Positions 4,558-7,565 of a stretch of DNA of 7,565 nt are shown in pieces. The first letter of the stretch is position 1, and every line of letters begins with the position of its first letter. A model generated the notes under the pieces. The model made no database searches, was not told the DNA's origin, and was given only the letters and a program-made list of their open reading frames with translations. The translations under genes were made by a program, and so were the position numbers. Location: positions 1 to 7,565 of the forward strand of contig JAEUQS010000676.1 of NCBI GenBank assembly GCA_016789625.1, in the 5' to 3' direction. Source of the stretch: Acidobacteriota bacterium (GTDB taxonomy: Bacteria > Acidobacteriota > Thermoanaerobaculia > UBA5066).

Positions 4558-5042
4558 GCGGGAATTCCCTGCGGTCCGGTAGGACTGCTTTGGGATCCCT
4601 TCGGGATCCCCGGACCGCTGTAAACGACCTTGTTGCGCTCGGTCTCGTGCAGCACGATGCGCACGAGCCGCGCGCCCGAGGGCACCGCGGGCGCGAGCTC
4701 GTCCCACACCTTCACGGCGATGTTCTCGGCCGTCGGGATGACCCCCGCGAGGAACGGCACATCGGTGTTCAGGTTTCGCATGTCACACACCTTCACGACC
4801 CTTTCCGAGACGATGTGCTTCAGGTCCTTGAAGTCCAGGATCCAGCCCTTCTCGGGGTCGATCTCTCCCTCCACCGTGACCTCGAGCGCATAGGTGTGGC
4901 CGTGGCCGTAGGGGTTGTTGCACTTGTCGAAGATGCGGCGGTTCCACTCGGCGTCGCGCGCGTCGTTGTGGAGGCGATGCGCGGCGCTGAAGTGCGCGGT
5001 GTTCGTGATCCGCACGCGAGGGCGTTCGGGCAGGCCGGTCAC
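4554..5042 (-). CDS. queD: 6-pyruvoyl-tetrahydropterin synthase / QueD family protein
   Basis: This 162-aa T-fold enzyme family converts dihydroneopterin triphosphate to 6-carboxytetrahydropterin (QueD, queuosine and 7-deazapurine pathway) or to 6-pyruvoyl-tetrahydropterin. His22 (FSAAHRL), His47 and His49 (YGHGH) are the zinc ligands, and Cys41 in DKCNNPYGHGH is the catalytic cysteine. Glu133 (LHETERN) is kept. The usual catalytic Asp-His pair (DHKNLD or similar) reads DMRNLN here, so His is replaced by Met88. CNNPxGHGH with GEIDPEKG resembles eukaryotic-type PTPS more than E. coli QueD. The last 20 residues (143-162) follow the normal family end and are encoded largely by a hairpin element. 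GTG 5042 overlaps the larC stop by 4 bp, with AGGAG 6 nt upstream. Family membership is sure; the exact product is not. Confidence 0.85.
   Translation of the reverse strand: MTGLPERPRVRITNTAHFSAAHRLHNDARDAEWNRRIFDKCNNPYGHGHTYALEVTVEGEIDPEKGWILDFKDLKHIVSERVVKVCDMRNLNTDVPFLAGVIPTAENIAVKVWDELAPAVPSGARLVRIVLHETERNKVVYSGPGIPKGSQSSPTGPQGIPA
4571..4618. repeat. Nested inverted-repeat element in the 3' end of the queD-like gene
   Basis: GCGGTCCGG (4571-4579) and CCGGACCGC (4610-4618) are perfect 9-bp inverted arms. Between them lies a second hairpin made of two copies of the palindrome GGGATCCC (4592-4599 and 4603-4610, sharing base 4610) with a TTC loop. The element encodes residues 143-157 of the protein and ends about 14 bp before the surE GTG. 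No T-tract follows on the minus strand. It may be a REP-like insertion, or an RNA structure that modulates queD-surE coupling. Confidence 0.6.
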
Positions 5043-6418
5043 TTGGAGCTCCTGTCGTCGATGCGGAAGAGGGCCATGGGGGCGCGGCCTTCCGCGCGGG
5101 CGCGTTCCACGGCCGCGTACGTCTCGGGGACGAGCCGCGCGATGCGGCCTTCGGAATCGCGCGAGAGCTTGGCGACGAGCCCGTCGGGTGTCACGGCCTC
5201 GGTGCGCCAGAGCTTCCAGCGCGTCGTCTCGCGAATCCGGAGGCCGATGGCCGTCGTGCGGCCCAGCACCACGGCGGCGACCGCTTCGGCCTTCTCGAGG
5301 GGCGCGATGAGCTCGACGCGATAGCCGACACGGCCCTTGCGGAGCGTCACGGTGGAGGTCGCCACCTCGAGCGCCCCGGCCTCCAGCGCGGCCTCGCAGG
5401 CCTCTGCGAGGAGGTTGCCCGGGAGGTCGTCGATGAACGTCTCGAGGAGCGCGACGACGTCGGTGTCGAAGCGGGTCGTCGAGAGAGAGTCCCGAGCCGG
5501 CGCCGCCGCCTGGACGGCGTCTGCGGGGGCCGACGGTGCGGCGTCCGCGGGGGCCGACGGTGCGGCGTGCGTGTGCTGCGCAGGCGGACGCGCCTGCTGC
5601 GCAGGCGGACGTTCCACGAGCACGAGCCGCGTGACGTTGGGATAGCCGGGAATGTCGCGATAGCCGGCGCCGAGGCCGATCGCGATGGGCGTTCCCTCGG
5701 GAAGGTCTCCGAAGGAGTCGGCGCGGCGCGCGATGCAGGCGCCCGTGGGCGTCGTGAGCTCGGCGTTCTCCCACGGAAAGTCCTCCGGCAGGCCCCGCAG
5801 CGGGATCTCCCCCTCGCGCAGGATCTCGGCGGTGCCCGGGGCCGGCACGGGCCAGGTGCCGTGCCGCATGCGCACGAAGCCGCGACCCGCCCGGAGCGGC
5901 GAGGCCTCGATGCGCACCGAGAGCTTGTCGAGCACGTACCCGGCGAGCGCGAAGTCGACGAGGGAATCGGTCGCGCCGACCTCGTGGAAGTGCACGGTGC
6001 TCGGGCTCGCGCCGTGCACGCGGGCCTCGGCCTCGGCCAGCTCGTGGAACATGCGCAGCGCCCGCGCCCGCGCCCCATCGGGAATGGGCGCGTTCGCGAG
6101 GAGCGCGCTCACGGCCTCGAGGTTCCGGTCCTCGTGTCCTTGCTCGTGCCCATGCTCATGGCCGTTCTCGTGCGAGTGGCCGTGATGGTCGTGGTGCTCG
6201 TGGTCGTGGGAATGCACGACCTCGACGTGGAACGTCCGCGCCCTCATGTCGTTGCGGAGCACCACCTCGCTGTGCAGCAGCACCCGTTCGGGGAGCCACC
6301 GCGAGACGATGGACTGGAGCTCGTCGAGCGTCACGAAGCCGGCGTCCACGGCCGCTCCGAGAAACATGTCTCCGGCCAGCCCGCCCACGGAGTCGATGTA
6401 CAGAATCCGTTCGGTCAT
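5039..6418 (-). CDS. larC: LarC, nickel chelatase of the NPN cofactor pathway (LarC1-LarC2 in one frame)
   Basis: This 459-aa protein inserts nickel into pyridinium-3,5-bisthiocarboxylic acid mononucleotide, the last step to the nickel-pincer cofactor. The N-terminus ILYIDSVGGLAGDMFLGA (5-22) and the blocks HFHEVGATDSLVDF (143-156) and ELTTPTGA (220-227) are LarC hallmarks. A His-rich stretch with 13 His lies at 69-96. The second domain (about 315-455), with FIDDLPGN (328-335) and KGRVGYRVELIAP (361-373), corresponds to LarC2. In Lactiplantibacillus plantarum these two parts are joined by programmed frameshifting; here they are continuous through an Ala/Pro linker (about 271-309) built from tandem repeats. 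ATG 6418 overlaps the larB stop as ATGA, with AGGGGGC about 4 nt upstream. Confidence 0.93.
   Translation of the reverse strand: MTERILYIDSVGGLAGDMFLGAAVDAGFVTLDELQSIVSRWLPERVLLHSEVVLRNDMRARTFHVEVVHSHDHEHHDHHGHSHENGHEHGHEQGHEDRNLEAVSALLANAPIPDGARARALRMFHELAEAEARVHGASPSTVHFHEVGATDSLVDFALAGYVLDKLSVRIEASPLRAGRGFVRMRHGTWPVPAPGTAEILREGEIPLRGLPEDFPWENAELTTPTGACIARRADSFGDLPEGTPIAIGLGAGYRDIPGYPNVTRLVLVERPPAQQARPPAQHTHAAPSAPADAAPSAPADAVQAAAPARDSLSTTRFDTDVVALLETFIDDLPGNLLAEACEAALEAGALEVATSTVTLRKGRVGYRVELIAPLEKAEAVAAVVLGRTTAIGLRIRETTRWKLWRTEAVTPDGLVAKLSRDSEGRIARLVPETYAAVERARAEGRAPMALFRIDDRSSK
5517..5611. repeat. Tandem repeats encoding the LarC inter-domain linker
   Basis: A 24-bp unit occurs twice in tandem (5517-5540 and 5541-5564) with a single T/C difference, encoding two copies of APSAPADA. 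Next to it a 17-bp sequence is repeated exactly at 5574-5590 and 5595-5611 (21-bp period), encoding two RPPAQ-like units. Unit lengths are multiples of three, so copy-number changes keep the frame. The repeats sit exactly between the LarC1-like and LarC2-like domains. Confidence 0.85.
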
Positions 6419-7119
6419 CTGAGCCCCCTGAGGATCTTGACCGCGAGCGCCGCGGCCCCGAAGCCGTTGCCGATGTACACCACCGCGAGGCCGGGCGCGC
6501 AGGACGCGAGCATCGCGTGAAGGGCCGCGTGGCCGCCGGCGGAGACCCCGTAGCCGACGGGCGAAGGCACGGCGATCACGGGCGCGCTCACGAGCCCCGC
6601 GACGACCGAGGGGAGCGCGCCCTCCATGCCGGCCACCACGATCACGACCCGGGCGGCACGCAACGTCTCGAGGCGCGTGGGATCGAGGAGCCGGTGGATG
6701 CCGGCGACGCCCACGTCGTCGAGCCGCGCGACGTCGGACCCGTAGGTCGAGAGCACGCACGCGGCCTCTGCCGCCGGCTCGCGATCGGTGGTGCCCGCCG
6801 ACACCACGGCCGAAATGCCGATCGGCCGCCGGGCTCCCGGCACGGCCAGCTCCAGCATCGAGGCGTCGGCGTCCCAGGCGAGCGCGCCGTTCGGCGAGAG
6901 CTTCTTCCACGCGGCCTTGATCGCCGGCAGGTCGTCGTGGGCGACGCGCGTCGCGAGGATCGGCCAGTCCAGATCCTCGCCCGCGGCGCTCCTCGCCTGG
7001 TCCAGCCGGTGTCCGATGGCCGCGATCTCCTCGGGCCGCTTGCCGGGCGAGTAGATCGCCTCGGCGAAGCCCGTGCGCGAGAAGCGGTGATCGTCGGTGA
7101 TGACGCGATGGAGGCTCAT
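6415..7119 (-). CDS. larB: LarB, pyridinium-3,5-biscarboxylic acid mononucleotide synthase
   Basis: This 234-aa enzyme carboxylates and hydrolyses nicotinic acid adenine dinucleotide to give pyridinium-3,5-biscarboxylic acid mononucleotide, the first step of NPN cofactor synthesis. The C-terminal half is a PurE-like domain: VVSAGTTDREPAAEAA (105-120), DVGVAGIHR (135-143), VVAGMEGALPSVVAGL (161-176), VPSPVGYG (184-191) and SCAPGLAVV (206-214), all typical of LarB. The length is close to the usual 240-250. Its ATGA overlaps the larE stop by 4 bp; a GGAGG lies only 1 nt before the ATG, too close for normal use, so translation is probably coupled to larE. It lies between larE and larC in the same run. 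Confidence 0.93.
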   Translation of the reverse strand: MSLHRVITDDHRFSRTGFAEAIYSPGKRPEEIAAIGHRLDQARSAAGEDLDWPILATRVAHDDLPAIKAAWKKLSPNGALAWDADASMLELAVPGARRPIGISAVVSAGTTDREPAAEAACVLSTYGSDVARLDDVGVAGIHRLLDPTRLETLRAARVVIVVAGMEGALPSVVAGLVSAPVIAVPSPVGYGVSAGGHAALHAMLASCAPGLAVVYIGNGFGAAALAVKILRGLR

Positions 7120-7565
7120 GCCTCCCCCGCGCGGTGGTAGCCCACGAGATCCAGAGTGACGCGCAGGACACCGGCCGCCCGCGCCTCGGCGAGGAGCGCT
7201 TCGCGAAAGCCGTCGTCCGCGAGGTCGGCGGCGAGGCGCGGCAGCTCGGCCGGGGCCACCTCGAGCCTCACGAGATCGTCCTTGTCGAGCCGCGCCCGGA
7301 GCTGCAGATAGCCGCGGTCCTTGAGCCAGCCCTCCACGATCTCGACCTTCGAGAGACGCTCCCGCGTGACCGGCATGCCCATCGGGAGTCGCGAGGAGAG
7401 GCAGGCCTGAGAGGGCTTGTCGGCAAAGCTGCGTCCCCGGGCCTTCGCGAGCCGCCGGAGATCGGCCTTGCCGAGCCCCGCGGCGTAGAGCGGCCGCACG
7501 ACGCCGGCTTCCAGCGCGGCCTTGAGCCCGGGCCGTACGTCGGCGTCGTCGTCCACGTGGTAGCC
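7116..7565 (-). CDS. larE: LarE, sulfur-insertion enzyme of the NPN cofactor pathway (5' end missing)
   Basis: The last 149 residues are visible; the N-terminal part, with the ATP pyrophosphatase (PP-loop) motif, lies beyond the window edge, and the frame is open to base 7565. LarE adenylates and thiolates the pyridinium carboxylates made by LarB. The stretch beginning GYHVDDDADVRPG, then VRPLYAAGLGKADLR, and KPSQACLSSRLPMG match the LarE C-terminal region. The only cysteine in the fragment is the one in QACLSSR, at the place of the sacrificial cysteine (Cys176 in L. plantarum LarE). No extra cysteines are visible that would indicate the [4Fe-4S]-binding, catalytic LarE type. It is the first visible gene of the minus-strand operon, so the operon promoter and any larA lie outside the window. 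Confidence 0.88.
   Translation of the reverse strand, partial: GYHVDDDADVRPGLKAALEAGVVRPLYAAGLGKADLRRLAKARGRSFADKPSQACLSSRLPMGMPVTRERLSKVEIVEGWLKDRGYLQLRARLDKDDLVRLEVAPAELPRLAADLADDGFREALLAEARAAGVLRVTLDLVGYHRAGEA

Noticed and set aside
4592..4610. Intrinsic terminator between the queD-like gene and surE
   Set aside because: There is a strong hairpin but no T-tract on the minus strand, and it lies inside a coding region within an apparent operon.
3325..4623. 432-codon plus-strand open frame opposite pcm and surE
   Set aside because: It is longer than the real genes but crosses two well-conserved genes and has no recognisable domain; long antisense frames are expected at this GC content.
6419..7171. 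Upstream extension of the LarC frame
   Set aside because: It lies over larB in another frame; LarC homologues start at about ILYIDSVGG, matching ATG 6418.

Overview
The window is GC-rich and compact, with short or overlapping gene junctions, GTG as well as ATG starts, and no insertion sequence, phage gene or CRISPR array. This fits a chromosomal segment of a GC-rich, possibly uncultured bacterium. The gene content does not fix the phylum, and I name none.

Left part (1-514): no long gene, but clear regulatory content. The first 18 bases look like the 3' end of a tRNA cut by the window edge. A minus-strand promoter (282-310) and a minus-strand intrinsic terminator (93-126) bracket a candidate small RNA of about 180 nt. 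Back to back with it, a plus-strand promoter (330-358) drives a leader that holds a 20-codon ORF with Cys codons at positions 2 and 4, then a strong intrinsic terminator (451-492), then the sulfate/thiosulfate ABC ATPase gene cysA (515-1615). Three mutually exclusive pairings can be drawn, as in classical ribosome-mediated attenuation. I infer a cysteine-responsive attenuator. This is the most interesting candidate in the window.

Middle (1596-2794): cysA converges with, and overlaps by 20 bp, a minus-strand radical SAM gene of unknown substrate. That gene appears to have its own promoter placed so that the mRNA could be leaderless. The 113-bp gap upstream of it is full of short repeats and a perfect 11-bp hairpin.

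Right part (2795-7565): a tightly packed minus-strand run in the order larE (5' end off the window), larB, larC, queD-like, surE, pcm, acylphosphatase. Each junction from larE to surE is a 4-bp stop/start overlap, surE-pcm is separated by 9 bp, and pcm-acyP overlap by 25 bp. LarB, LarC and LarE make the nickel-pincer nucleotide (NPN) cofactor of LarA-type racemases and epimerases: LarB carboxylates nicotinic acid adenine dinucleotide, LarE adds sulfur, LarC inserts nickel. No larA is visible. The downstream genes are a pterin-synthase-family enzyme, a 5'-nucleotidase, an isoaspartyl repair methyltransferase and an acylphosphatase. They look like housekeeping and damage-repair functions co-transcribed with cofactor synthesis. 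Oddities include a Met in place of the usual catalytic His in the QueD-like protein, its hairpin-encoded C-terminal tail, and a His-rich insert plus a tandem-repeat linker in LarC.
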